Assembly (NCBI GenBank): GCA_946122785.1
Contig: CAMGYJ010000011.1
Location: 6,882,001 to 6,946,000, forward strand
Reading direction: 5' to 3'
Length of the DNA: 64,000 nt
Origin: Linum tenue
Lineage: Eukaryota; Streptophyta; Magnoliopsida; Malpighiales; Linaceae
Shown here: positions 1 through 11,230 of the stretch, piece by piece
Numbering within the stretch: position 1 is the stretch's first letter
Layout of the letters: each line of letters begins with the position of its first letter
The notes under the pieces: model-generated
Database searches by the model: none
Told to the model about the DNA's origin: nothing
The model's input: only the letters and a program-made list of their open reading frames with translations
Translations under genes and position numbers: made by a program

Positions 1-361
1 TGTGTAATGTGTTAATACATCATTTGGTTGGAGGTAAGCAAATAGAAATCGCCATCCACATGGGTTTAGCTTTAAGAAACCATTCCATGGATGTAATTTG
101 GTTTGATGGGGTTATTTTGGAGGGGAGAGCACCCAAACCCAATGTTTTAACCAATAGTAGATACCAACACCATTAACTTACAGAATGTTGTGCCAAATTG
201 ATTTCAATTTTGATTTCAATGAATGTCCTTGTGACCGTAATTGTTTTTGATTGCAATAAAAGATGGAATCTTATCCATGAATTATTAATCATGTATTTTT
301 TTCCGTTGTTAAAGGAGAAAAAATTCGTCAACTTCTTCAGTATATCATGGGAAAACGGAAA

Positions 362-411
362 AAATATTTGTCAGCCCCCCTAATTTTAAATCCTGGCTCC
401 GTCCCTGATAT
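362..411 (-). mobile_element. possible hAT-type transposon terminus (remnant)
   Basis: Read on the minus strand from 411 the sequence begins CAGGGACGGAGCCAGGAT and runs into a G-run followed by CTGACA. This resembles the ends of plant hAT-type MITEs, and of the MITE found here at 55055-55240. No matching opposite end or target duplication was seen inside the window, so it is a remnant or an element extending off the edge. Confidence 0.3.
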
Positions 412-732
412 TGGGTCTATCAGTTATATACGAAATTAATTTCATATTTTAATATTGAAACTATGATAAATTTTATTTGTGGTGAATTGAAAAAAGTAAT
501 AACCATCCATTCTCTAATTTTTCATTACAAAAATGAGTAAGAAAAAGTGTACATGGTAGCGGCAAAATGCAACGTAAAAAGAAAATTCAAAATTGTTAAA
601 ATTTGGCTTTTACCTTCTCAGAATAGCGCTTTTTTTTTTCCGCCAAAAATTTGCGTGTCTTTTGAATTCGTCCCCCAGAAACGTTTCCTTCATTCTGACC
701 CCCATTCTCATTCTATCTTGCATGTCGTCAAT

Positions 733-734
<2 letters not shown>

Positions 735-766
<32 letters not shown>
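735..766. repeat. (GA)n microsatellite
   Basis: About 15 uninterrupted GA dinucleotides. Confidence 0.95.
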
Positions 767-769
<3 letters not shown>

Positions 770-1318
770 TGGCGGTTCCGCGTTTCTGCCGACGAGAAGA
801 GAGAGTTGACGATTCCAATCATTCCATCGACTGGCGACGGCGGTTCCGCGTAGCTGCCGATGAGTTGCGCGGTTGATGAAACCTGGTGGATTTGGGGATG
901 TTCCTATCGGTTGTGTTAGGCGAATATGCTCCAACTGTAAGATAAAGAGTTAGTGATATCTCGCGTTTCCTTCTCCTTTTCCTTCCCCGAATTTTTGGTT
1001 TTCGTTTTCAGTTCTTTGATTTGCTCTTTTTTTTTGTTTGGTAGAAATTGATTTCCTCTTTGTTTGGCACGAGATGCATACAAAACAAATCTGGATTGGT
1101 AAGAGCGGCAGCTATGGTCTCATTCCCTCGGATTAAAAAGGCCCCCTAAGGTGCTTCGAGGAGGCCATGAATGGGAGCAGCACAAGCAAGGTAATGGGGA
1201 TCGAAAACAGGTATCTAAGCCTCGAGTGTTTGTTGACAGATCTGGCCTTTGTTGATAGATGGGTTCTAAACAGAACATAAAAATAATCTAAATAGAACAT
1301 AAAAGTCATCTAAATAGA

Positions 1319-1750
1319 TCAGAGCTACTTCGTTCAGTTCTCGCGGCAGATTTAGTAGGGTAAGCCCTTACTAGACCAAGTATTGTAGCACTCTCCTGTA
1401 TGTTCAGTTTCCAATAGGGATAGATTCAGAAAGGGTTATATCAGCGCTTAAGCTCCCTAAGGTGCTGGAGCACATAAAAGAACTGATGGAAAGGTTTCGT
1501 GGCCGTAAGGTTTAACCTGAATTTAAACTACATATGCTGTTTTACTTGCTTAAGAGAAAGCAACCTACTGATTAAAAGTCACTGGCTTAGTTTCTTCATT
1601 CTTGAATGTAAACGTCCTACTCTTTAATAGGTGATGCTAGGGGTTGATCGTCTCGATATGATTAAGGGAATACCACAGAAGATACTTGCATTTGAGAAGT
1701 TTCTTGAGGAGAACCCTCTATGGCGTGATAAAGCACTTCAGACTGGAGGT
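1319..1750 (+). pseudogene. fragment of a class I trehalose-6-phosphate synthase gene (TPS1-like)
   Basis: Three pieces read in the plus frame as conserved parts of the glucosyltransferase domain of plant TPS1, the enzyme making trehalose-6-phosphate from UDP-glucose and glucose-6-phosphate. Piece 1319-1359 encodes SELLRSVLAADLV. Piece 1408-1509 begins FPIGIDSERV and ends FRGRK. Piece 1631-1749 begins VMLGVDRLDMIKGIPQK and ends ENPLWRDK. The last two are separated by a 121-bp GT-AG intron, so this is a DNA-level copy of a genomic gene and not a processed transcript. The exon that should lie between the first two pieces (the HTYDYARHF region) is absent: only 48 bp of intron-like sequence joins them. 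Similarity is lost after 1750. It is a small internally deleted relic and cannot encode an enzyme. Family assignment is from remembered conserved motifs. Confidence 0.8.
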
Positions 1751-2188
1751 AAATTACGCATTTCCAATGTAACTGTTACAATTTTAGGCGGCTATACTGG
1801 TTAGACACATGAATGGGTTTCCATATATTTGGCTTCAACATCTGATTCAAAGATCTACCTGTTCTTATGCTGACAGTTTATTGAGGAGCAACCCGTGAGG
1901 CATTAGCTAGCCAGGTCTGCTTCACACACACACAAACGTTTAAAAAAAAAACAACAGAACAAAGAAGAAAAGCCAGGTATGTCCTTTCAATTGCAAACAG
2001 TTCATGTCCCGCAATGTACCCTTCGTCCAACAAAAATATGAAGTGTCGATGGAGTTTACTTTTGTGAAATATACCAAGATAAAAGATTTTGTCGCCTAAA
2101 ATTAATAATAAAATTGTAAACTCAATAAAAAGTGGTCATTGCTTTCCATGGGCGTTTCAACTTCTTGCTCTGGAAGTGCTAGTGAACT
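1751..2188. other. intergenic, nothing recognised
   Basis: AT-rich spacer between the TPS1 relic and the 3' end of the FAR1-like pseudogene. No gene or repeat signature was seen. Confidence 0.5.
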
Positions 2189-5100
2189 TCATTTGTTTTT
2201 ATTGATGCTTCTGTTCTTTGCACCACGGGTTCTAGTCTGATGTTGTTTCTGTAGCAGACCAAAATAAGAAAAAAATAATATTAAACATGTACATTCCAAC
2301 ACAAAGAATCATCTAATCTTGCTGGTTAAATCATTAGTGTGATTGGAAAATTACCAGTTCATGTTCATCGCTTGGACGATCATCATGCCGACTAGTACTC
2401 CCAGCACTATGTCCTGTATGCTTCTTAGCTCCCTTCTCTTGTTGACTAGTATTGCTCCTAGTACGTGCCCCGATCTGTTTGAGGGCAAATAAACTCTTAA
2501 GCTAATAGCCATTTCTAACAAATCGATAATTTAGTGAATAAACAAATGATATATAACCTTCTGTTGTGGCTGACTTTTTCCTATGGGCTCTCCAGTAGTA
2601 TTATGTCTGCTCGTTCGTTGCTTCTGGTAAAAACAAAATAACAACTGTAGGTTATTAACTAATAACTATATCAAGAACACCTAACCAGAGATGCTAATTA
2701 CCTTTGGGGGCTGACCACCTTGGTCATCATCTCCATCATCGTCGTCTCCATCTTCTCCGTCGTCCCCATCATCGTCCACATCATCATCCCCATCATCGTC
2801 CATGTCATCGTCGTTATCCTCCTCATCAGATTGAGATTCTACCACGTCGGCTGGGGGGTTTTTACAAGTGCTCCTATAATGCCCATCCCTTAGCCCGCAG
2901 TTCCCACACTTTCTTCTTTTTTTCTTAAGTTGTTTTATCCCTTTTCCTTTCCTACAACCCTTAAACCTCACTTGATTTGGGTTCAATACATCTTTGAACT
3001 GGTCTGGTATGACAATCCTTTCTCTCTCGGCGGGGGTTTTCTTTACCATCTCCAACTTGTTACACGCTGCTGTCAACTCATCTTGAGCCATTCGATAAGA
3101 GAGAGGAGTGTCTGCTCCTAATAAGCAGAATCGTTGAGACATGAACTGTAGCGACCCGTACCTAATGCTGAAACAGCTGTCATCCCCCAATGTACTTGGT
3201 TCTGGCAGAGTTTGTAGGGACTTTGGGTTCTTCGAGCAACGTCTGAGTACCAGTTTTTCAGGAATAGTCTTCACTTTTTCTTCTTTGAGAACAAAAAGCA
3301 TATGAACGCAGGGTATCCCAATACTCTTAAACTTTTGACAACTGCACTCCATATCGCTTGTTTTCAATGTTGTATTTCACCTCTATGACCTTCTCTTTGT
3401 TGAACATGGTAACGGTGTAAGTGTGTAGGTTCTCCTCTTCAGTTTGGTTACCCTTAATGACTCCAATAACCTCCTCCAACTCATTTTTGAACAAAAGAAA
3501 TGCAGCCTTTGAGAAAAGCTTTGCTGCACTTTGCTCGAGGGGCTTTAGGATTGAATTCTTTATAGGAACTACACCATAATTAGACTCAAAATCTAATCTA
3601 ATCTCTGTCTCTCTCATGTCTCTGAGCCACCGGTCGTATTGAGTGAAAAAGTCAAGCAAACAGAACCTCTGATTTTCATACCTTGCAACAACCGCATTTA
3701 TGCTTTCACATCTTGATGTGGTTGTCAACCCAGCAAAGAAATGTGAGCGCAAGTATGTGTCCGCCCATTCGTTGCGTCTCCCAAATAGTTTTTTCGAAAC
3801 CCATTGGTTGTTCTGGAGTTCGCATTCCTCTACCAATGCATTCCATTTCTCCTCAAATTCTTCTGGCTCGTACTCAGCAGTTACTAACTTCTTCCACCGG
3901 GGTTCAAAGTCGGGTCGATTCTTCACCCTGCCAGTGATATTCTTGGACAAATGCCATGCACATAGCCGATGTGTTGCATTTGGAAACACATTAGCAATAG
4001 CTTTCCTCATTGCTTTATCCCCATCCGTGACAACTGTACGTAGCGGAATGTCCCCCAACATTTCCTTCACTATCTTCAACGCCCAAATATAGGTTTCGTC
4101 AGTCTCATTGGGCAACAGTGCACTCCCGAATAAGCAAGTTTTGAAGTGATGGTTGATACCTACAATGTCAAACAAAAACTCGGAAAAATCAGAATCTTTT
4201 GAACTAGCAGGAGAAAAGCTAAAACTGTGTAGGAATATGTAAATAATGGTAGAGTTCATATAATCAGAAACTTGCTGTTTTCTAGATGCCATAATGTGTA
4301 TTCAAACAACAAAGCAAAGCATAATACTTAGAGGGCATACTAGGATGGCGTACCTGTAAAAATGACCAGTGGCATATTGTAAATGTTTTTTTGGTACGTT
4401 GTGTCAAATGCGAGCAACTCTCAAAAACACGAAATGTCGGCTCTGCAAATGCTGTCAGCCCAAAATAAAAAATGGAGCCTTTTTTCCTCATCAGTAGTGT
4501 ATCGGAGGAGGAAGTGTGGGTCTGTGCTTTTCTTTGATTCTAGATAGGCTAGTGCAGTTGCTGCATCACCCTCGCTGATTCTCTCAGCGCGGTCTTTGGT
4601 GCTGAAATTTAACCCATCTTTAACTGTATACCCAAGTTTGTCATGCCCTCTAGCACAATGCACAGCAAGCTTAATGGCCTGAGAAGGTTTCATTCCGGCA
4701 TCCTTTTTAAATCGGAGGTCTGCCTTGTCTGCTTCTGTTAATCCTCGATGCGACCTCAAGTAATGTACCTGATTCTGCCTAACTGGGTCATGAGTGTGCT
4801 GTGAGTTAAATATATCAGCCACCCACTTATTGCTTGTCTTGTTCAAGCTCACACGAAACATAGCCATGCACTGAAATCTGATCTCCATAGGCGACTCCCG
4901 CTTTTGTGCACCTTTATGCTTTTCTCGAACTCCCTGACAAGAACACACGAAGGCTGCACTTGTTACCTCTCCCTTGACGTTCTTAACCTTCCTTGAGCGA
5001 CGGACAGAAAACCCCCAACTCTTAGCATAGTTGTTGTAGAACGCATATGCATCCTCAAAATCATTGAATTCCTGACCGATAAAAGGAGAATTTTGAATAA

Positions 5101-5215
5101 CGTTTGTGTCATCCTCCTGTACAGTAGGACCATCGCTGTCAGAGTTCATTGATTCTGGTATGATTTCAACATCGCTGTCTTCATTGTTGTTGATATTATC
5201 TCCCTCTTCCTCCAT
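2189..5215 (-). pseudogene. FAR1-related (FRS) / MULE-transposase-type gene, two inactivating lesions
   Basis: Five exons can be followed on the minus strand: 5215-4354, 4159-2702, 2623-2558, 2474-2355 and 2248-2189, all with GT-AG introns and matching phases. Exon 1 carries an acidic N-terminus and the FAR1 DNA-binding domain (FEDAYAFYNNYAKSWGFSVR, then a CSCQG zinc-binding stretch). Exon 2 carries the MULE transposase domain with all three acidic residues visible (AFDTTY, VTDGDKAM, SRCESINA). A SWIM zinc finger (CSCQKF...IPCVHML), a C-x2-C-x5-H-x4-C knuckle with one residue more than usual, and a long Asp/Glu run follow. The last exons are short, basic and Ser/Thr-rich. FRS proteins are transposase-derived nuclear transcription regulators. 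Two lesions break it: a TGA at 4423-4421 where the family has Gly, and one surplus base near 3356 just before the SWIM finger. The start ATG at 5215 is chosen because the acidic FRS-like N-terminus begins there. An in-frame upstream codon at 5371 is less plausible. With the surplus base ignored the exons total about 854 codons. Confidence 0.85.
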
Positions 5216-6199
5216 TGGTGTGCCGTCTTTTTGTTGTTTGTGACTTTGTGGGGAGGGGCTGTATCGGGCACAAAGCAGAGGTCTTTTTGCTGTTGTTGTA
5301 ACTTTGAAAATTTTAATGGCCGTAGTTTTACTCGCCGGCCGCACGTAGAGATGGAGAAGAAAAAGGAGCACGAGAGAGAAAGAGGGGTTAATTAGTTAGT
5401 AATTAGTATTATTATATTATTAGTTGGAGAGATGTATCAAAGATGGTAATTGGGAATAGATAAATTGAGGAAAGAATTAAGCAATTAATTAATTGTTGCA
5501 GATTGACAAGTGGCGGATTTTAATAGTTGGATAAAGAATGCAGCTAATTAGTTGGATAAAGAATGCAACTAATAAAGAATGCTTGAATTACCGGAAAAAA
5601 AAATTACTGAAGAATGCTTGTGTGTTATATATGGAAGATTCAACTCCCAAATAGGGGATGCGGATTGTTTCCATGTTAATTATTACCCGTATACAATATT
5701 ATTTTCCTTTTCCATGTGGAGGTTAATGAGGAAGATAAAGTTTCCAGTATCCTTATAGAGAAAAACACTCACCCGTTGGCGGTTGGCCCTATTTTAAGAT
5801 CTGAATTTCTATTTATCGCCCTAGGTTTTTAAATATTACGCCCTAAACCCCAGTGAAATGTCGATTTTACCCCAATCACTAAAAAATTGGTGACCATCGC
5901 TCTGCTGCTTTTGCGACTTCCGATCTCTGCTCCGCCAGTCGCCGCCAGCCAAGCTGGAAAAGGTAGAAGCAGAAGAAGGAAGCCCAAACCCACCTGCGTC
6001 GTCTCCTCTCTACATCGTGGAAGAAGCCTGTCACTCTCGCCGTCGAGCAAGAAAGAATAAGAAGGTCGGAAACCTGCTTTCAACCCGTTCACGCTGTACA
6101 CCGGCTGATTTCCTTTGTCGTCGACCTCTTGCTTCCTTCCTTGTCGTGCTCCTTCCCTCTCAAGCTTCCAAGATTGCTAACTCCTTTTCTGCATTCACC
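5216..6199. other. shared upstream region of two divergent genes
   Basis: About 985 bp lies between the start codons of the minus-strand FAR1-like pseudogene and the plus-strand Ulp1-like gene. Most is AT-rich. The last 300 bp are richer in GC and probably include the 5' untranslated part of the Ulp1-like gene. No specific promoter element is claimed. Confidence 0.4.
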
Positions 6200-8027
6200 A
6201 TGAGCTCGTTCAGGACAGCAGTACAGGAGCTCGGTCAGGGGGCAGAAACCAGGAGCAATATGCAGAACGATAAGGACGGCAGGATGATGACAAAACGCAA
6301 AACCAGAAGTTCTTCCAAATTAATGGTTCGTCAATTTGCATTCTTTTTTTCCCCTTTTCTCCATCGTTGGCAGAACTGAATTAAGGCATTGTGTTTTTAT
6401 TACGATGAATTCTTTGCCGGAGAAGGATGAATCTCGAGGAAAGAAAGGTAGAACTGAAGATGGTGTGATCCAGATTGATGGTGATTTGCAGGCAGATTGG
6501 AATGACTTAGTTAGGAAAGGCCGTACCAGATTTTCTTACTTGCAATTCGCCAAGAAGGTATGATAATCTAGCCTTCCAATTTTCCCCGCTTAGAACAAAA
6601 TCAATTGTTTTTATCCTTATGTTTCTTCTTCTATTGTAGGGTGAAACAAAGTTTACACTTCCAACAGTTCTCAAGTACACTAGAGAGGAAGTGAACCTTG
6701 CCCACTACATATTTGCTAAGGATCTTCCAGAAAAGGAAGTCCTGGTCGAAACCATGATGCAATCCTATACACGACAGGTGTTGTGGTCCCTCTGCCCTAA
6801 GTCTAATGTCGCTGATGATGTAATTACAGCCATGGCTTGCCAATTGAGCCTGGCGGAAGTTTGGAGGGATGTTGGAGATGGAAGAGTAGTCTGTTATCTA
6901 CCTGCTGAACTACAAGTATAGTCCCATTTACTTTATATATTTATTTTAGGTGCAATATTCTGTTTCTCCTATTAAATGTGTTATCTTAGGCTTTTAAATG
7001 AACCATGATCAGGAAATGGTGATTAACTATGGCATGACATCAAAAAAAGCTCTAGAGTGTTATGGTCCAAAGTTCTTGGCAAGAGCTCACACGTGCAGAA
7101 AGGTTTCTTCTTAACAAGTCCTTTCTTGTTGCATTGAAATATTCCTCAATTATTGTTTCTAGCTACTGTTTGAATTGGATATGCGAATAAATTAGATGCT
7201 CCATCAAGCTTTTGATATTTCTGTAAATTGTATTTTACAATGCTCAGCTGAGTTTGGTCTTTCTCGTCGTTATTTAGGTGTGTCTGCCCATGAAAGATGC
7301 AATGGACGGTGATGCAGTTCACTGGTATTTAGCTGTCATTATGCTGGATGACAAACAAGTCCATATTTTGGATTCGTATCCTTCTAAAAAGCGCCAAAGA
7401 TCTCGTAGAAACGCAAGTAGTAACTATGGTATGGTTTGACCTCCTGATCCGAATAATTTGTGTTTTCATCTATTTCGAATAAATTGATTACTGCTTATGC
7501 AGATCGAATTTCTTGATGGCTTGTTTGAGGATCTTTATCGGCAAGTGGAACCAACACTTGATCCACCTGTGCTGGAAAAATTTTCTTTGACAATTCCTTC
7601 AATTCCCGAACAACGTCACGAGTAAGAATTGTTCGTTGTGAATAAATTAGAAACATACTTAGATACCCACAACTCATATGCTGCATCTTATTTTATGTAG
7701 GTCTGATAGTGGCGTTTGGGTGTGCTCATGGATGATGGGTGCATCTTGGGATTCTTCTTATAATATATGGGTAAGCAAGAATTCTCCTACTTGGCCTTGA
7801 AGGAAAACAACCTTTCGAGACAGCTACTAAGCCTCATTGTCATTGTCAAACTGTTGCAGCCATGCGGAGATATAAGGAGAATGCAAATAGCTTTATATCT
7901 GGTCCAACAGCCTACAAATTACATAAGACATGTCGTCATCGAGGAATCAAATAGGAATGCATCGAGATTTGTTGCCCAGACTCGTAGGTACAAGGAAGAA
8001 AGCCAAAAGAGCGTAATCCAGAACTAG
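6200..8027 (+). CDS. Ulp1-like (C48) peptidase-family protein with catalytic Cys replaced by Ser
   Basis: Eight exons join in frame to 372 codons: 6200-6325, 6423-6557, 6640-6915, 7013-7102, 7278-7412, 7503-7621, 7701-7770 and 7860-8027. The N-terminus is basic (TKRKTRSSSK). The C-terminal half has the Ulp1/SENP fold signature: His in HWYLAV, Asp in HILDS, and the loop that normally reads DCG. Active Ulp1 proteases process SUMO or cut it from target proteins. Here the loop reads SDSGVWVCSWM, so the nucleophile Cys is Ser (AGT for TGT) and peptidase activity is doubtful. The C-terminal helix (DIRRMQIALYLV) matches the family. Intron 5 appears to be GC-AG (GCAAGT after 7412), because no GT donor there keeps the frame. 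ATG 6200 is chosen because it opens the frame that splices cleanly. An upstream in-frame ATG at 6017 would add a Cys/Arg-rich stretch. Such genes occur both as plant genes and as cargo of Mutator-like elements. No terminal repeats were seen around this one. Confidence 0.8.
7413..7502 (+). other. GC-AG intron
   Basis: The exon ends AGAAAC and the intron starts GCAAGT, the usual extended consensus of GC-AG introns. It ends TTATGCAG. The nearby GT dinucleotides leave the wrong phase for the next exon, which must be entered in phase 0. The call is an inference from frame continuity. Confidence 0.6.
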
Positions 8028-8922
8028 AAGATTCATAGGGAGATAGTGGTTCATTTCTCCTGCACTAGTATATTCTGGATATTGGTTCCTGCAAACGTTT
8101 ATGAATTTTTTGGTTGATTAGTTGTCCTGCCAGTACTCTAGTTTTGTTTCCCTTTTCATTTTCGTTGAGAACCAAAACAATACCCTTGAATTGTTTGAAT
8201 TGTCTGCTTGTCTCGTTCCCTTTTCATGTTCGTTGAGAACCAAAACAATACCCTTGAACCTCTTTGACTTTCTGACGATATTTAGTTGTCCTGCTATGAT
8301 TTAAAGACAAATTAGTTGTAACTGACTTTAAGTTACAGGGTCTAGTTGGAGAACATACTATATATACATTATCAATCTACCACTATCTCTACCACTATCT
8401 CGATACGATCCAGCTCTGAGCAACTAAAAACACTTGTTATTGGGTTAAAATTTTGTTATTGAAGCTATTTGTTGGATCCAACATGGTTAGATTTGCTCCG
8501 ATGAACGCATACATCTCCGGCGTCCTCCGGTGGCAAGATATGAGATATCCAAAGGGCAAAGCCAAGAATTGGCGCGTGTTTTGGGACGAAATAAAGATAA
8601 ACAAAAAAGCCCACTGAACAGACGAAAGGTCAAAGTCGCCTTCTTATATACAATACCAGTCCCTTCAATCCCATAATGAAATCACGGCAGTTAAGGCTCA
8701 TGCCTAGGCGCCTTCTTTAAGCCTTATCTCAGATGAACAAGCATCAGGAACAAAGCGACAAAAACGAGAACCAACATTCGGATTTAACAAAAAATGAAGG
8801 TAAACACCAAAACCAATCTAAAATGAATTCAATTGGGATCAAATTGATAGTAAAACCGACCGACTACCAATAAAAGTATAAATCCGACCGACTACCAATA
8901 AAACAAAACAAAAACTACTTTT
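8028..8922. other. spacer between two convergent Ulp1-like genes
   Basis: No gene is seen. It contains a tandem duplication of about 71 bp near 8146-8262 (both copies include GTTGAGAACCAAAACAATAC) and a 27-bp unit repeated twice near 8855-8902 (CCGACCGACTACCAATAAAA). It presumably holds the 3' untranslated regions of both genes. Confidence 0.6.
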
Positions 8923-11230
8923 CTAAAATGAATCAAATAAACTCTTTTGGCATTTTGAGCTGATTTTCCCCTTGAAATGTCTTTCATAAACGGCCCTTGC
9001 TTCATCAATAATTTGAGAGCGCCTTGTATTTGAGAGATCTTTGACTAAAATTATGGCCAAGGCTAGTCGACCTCTATTACTACAAACCTGCAGCAAATTT
9101 ATAACATTACTCTTAACATGTTGATTTCGATTTGATAATGTAGAATCTCACGTGGATGGAATCATATTTAGAAGGACAAGATTGTATTATACCGCCGTAT
9201 ACGAATTATCATCAGCCTCTCCGTGCAACATCCACTGACAGACGTAAAACCCGCACTCATAGCTACGTGGAAAAATAGCATTTATTATTGAAAATAAGAT
9301 TGTGAATCGAAATGAAATAATCAAAATACTCAAAGAAATACTAACTCATCAATTTGCTTAGAAACGTATGGAGGAATTATGATTTGGAACTTATGCACTT
9401 TGGGCACTTCATAGGTTGATGGCTTGTCTGGAAATTCTTGAAGCATCTTGTAAAAGAATTTCAACTGTAACAACAAACTTAACCACGTAACTATTACAGT
9501 ACAAAATTTAAAAAAAGAAAAGAAAATTGACTTACTAAATTTACACGAAGGGAATAGTTTGATCACCCACCATTCCTTGCACCCTTTTCTTACGATTTTC
9601 CAGCAAACCCAAATCAGTACGCAAAGAGTCCACTACATGCACTACCTTTTGGTCCATGAAAACCACAATAAGAAACCAATGGCGGTTCTCATCATTCATT
9701 GGCAAATATATCTGAAATAAATAAACAAGTAAATGATGACGAAAGAATGAATGGACTATACAGTAAAGGGCAAAACATTAAGAGAATATAGTACCCTGGA
9801 AAAATTGCTAATATTATTACACCATACCTTGGTGCATTCAAAGGTGCCGCAAAGATATAGGTTCTTATAATTTTCCACGGCTTTTTTTGGAGTCCAACCC
9901 ATTTTCACAACCAAATCCTGGGTAGCAGTTCACATTCACTATTCAACTTTGGGAGAAAGAAAAAAGTAAACTTACTGTAAAGAGTTTTCCATAATTGTTG
10001 CTTACCTCAAAATTGGATGGAAGGTACCAAGGTCCATTTTTCCCCCAAGCCCTAACATCAACAGCTAATTTACAAGCTACAGCAGTCAAAATCTAAAATA
10101 AGCAAAACCAAAGATTAGTATAGCTAATATGTGGTCAAGTATGCCTTACCAAAACAGAACTACAAAATACTTACATAACCATGAAGCCACGTTTCTGGAA
10201 GCAAGTCCTTCAGTTCTAGACGACTTAAACTATGGCCAAAATTCTCAACAAGCCATTTATCATCTTTTAGACCATCACCAAAGATGAAACACGCAATGGA
10301 ACGATCCTCATCATTATCTAACTCCATTATTGCAGTCACCGGAAATTCCACCTACGATTTGAATTTACCAAAACTTACAATACATAGGTACATCATAAAC
10401 ATTTTAAAATCACACAGGTGTAATTTCTTTAAATAAATTCTATATACCTTCCCCGATACATTTATATATTCCACAGCCGCATTTTTTGGCCTCTTGTGTG
10501 AATCATCGCCATCTGCGTCTGAGTCGGAATCTATATAAATAATTGCGTTTACGCTAGGTGTCAAAGGAACAACAGTGGGAGCTGAACTTCCAGATGCAGT
10601 CACCGGAAATTCCATCTACGATTTGAATTTAACAAAAATTACAATACATAGGTACATCATAAACACTTTAAAATGACACAAGTGCAAATTGTTTAAATAA
10701 ATTCTATATACCTTCACTGACTCATTTAGATCTTCCGTGACCGCATATTTTTGCCTCTTGTGTGAACCATCGCCATCGTGATCTGAGTCTGGGTTTGAAT
10801 CAATATAATAAACTCTTTTTACGGTAGGCGTGACAGGAACATCAGTGGGAGGTGAACTTCCAGATGCTTCATCAAGAATGCGTTTCGACAGCCTCTTTAG
10901 CACTTGAAATTCAGTATCAGTTTTCATTATCATTGCAGTCAAAGATTTAATCTTATCGTACAACTCATTGAACGTCGTCTCCATGGCTCCAAAGGTAGTC
11001 GTTATGGATCCAACATATTTCTTAGTATCATGCCTCGACATGCTAAACAACAAAACAAAAGAAATAACATACATGAAACAAACAAAAGTCATAAACAAAC
11101 AAAAGTCAAAGCGGCTTAAGGAGCGAATAAAGAACATACATGAAAGGAAAAGGGTTGTAAGAAAGGAACAGCACAAACGACCAAAAGAAAGAGCTATTTT
11201 AGTTGTTGCACTGTACCGAGATTTCTCCAT
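8923..11230 (-). CDS. Ulp1-like (C48) cysteine peptidase, catalytic triad present
   Basis: Ten exons on the minus strand join in frame to 453 codons: 11230-11217, 11042-10712, 10615-10448, 10351-10175, 10092-10006, 9917-9828, 9711-9571, 9464-9346, 9262-9193 and 9087-8923. The N-terminal 60 residues look helical, perhaps coiled-coil. A duplicated acidic/basic linker encoded by tandem exons follows. The C-terminal domain carries His in NRHWFLIVVF, Asp in HVVDS, Gln in SKQIDD and the nucleophile Cys in DYECGFYVCQWM, so the triad of a Ulp1/SENP SUMO peptidase looks complete. The usual DCG reads ECG. The exons of 90, 119 and 70 nt match those of the plus-strand neighbour in length and phase, showing common origin. 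The 92-codon exon of the neighbour corresponds here to two exons of 59 and 29 codons. The first coding exon of 14 nt is the least certain. Substrate specificity cannot be inferred. Confidence 0.8.
10352..10880 (-). repeat. tandem duplication of an exon plus its intron
   Basis: Two adjacent units of about 264-270 bp each contain an exon segment (SGSSxPTxVPxTPxV, YIDS, DGD, SHKR) followed by a 96-bp intron beginning GTATATAGAATTTATTTAAA and ending AAATTCAAATCGTAG. The introns 10711-10616 and 10447-10352 are both exactly 96 bp and nearly identical. The short stretch EFPVTA opens both following exons. Confidence 0.9.

Larger units (their letters stand above)
1..1318. other. intergenic, no gene seen
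   Basis: AT-rich sequence with no coding region I can support. It holds a GA microsatellite and a possible hAT-type terminus, listed separately. The short open frames here lack family signatures and partly translate the microsatellite. Confidence 0.6.

Noticed and set aside
1130..1260. N-terminal part of the TPS1 relic
   Set aside because: The reading frame there has no resemblance to TPS1 that I can defend.
4282..4491. Separate small gene within the FAR1-like locus
   Set aside because: It is the wrong frame over the exon 1 end and intron 1 of the FAR1-like pseudogene.
10616..11230. 204-codon membrane-protein-like frame
   Set aside because: The hydrophobic part is read-through of intron 1 of the Ulp1-like gene. 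Splicing 11217 to 11042 removes it.
2189..11230. A single autonomous MULE carrying both the transposase-type gene and Ulp1-like genes
   Set aside because: Such elements exist, but I could not find matching terminal inverted repeats or a 9-bp duplication around this block.
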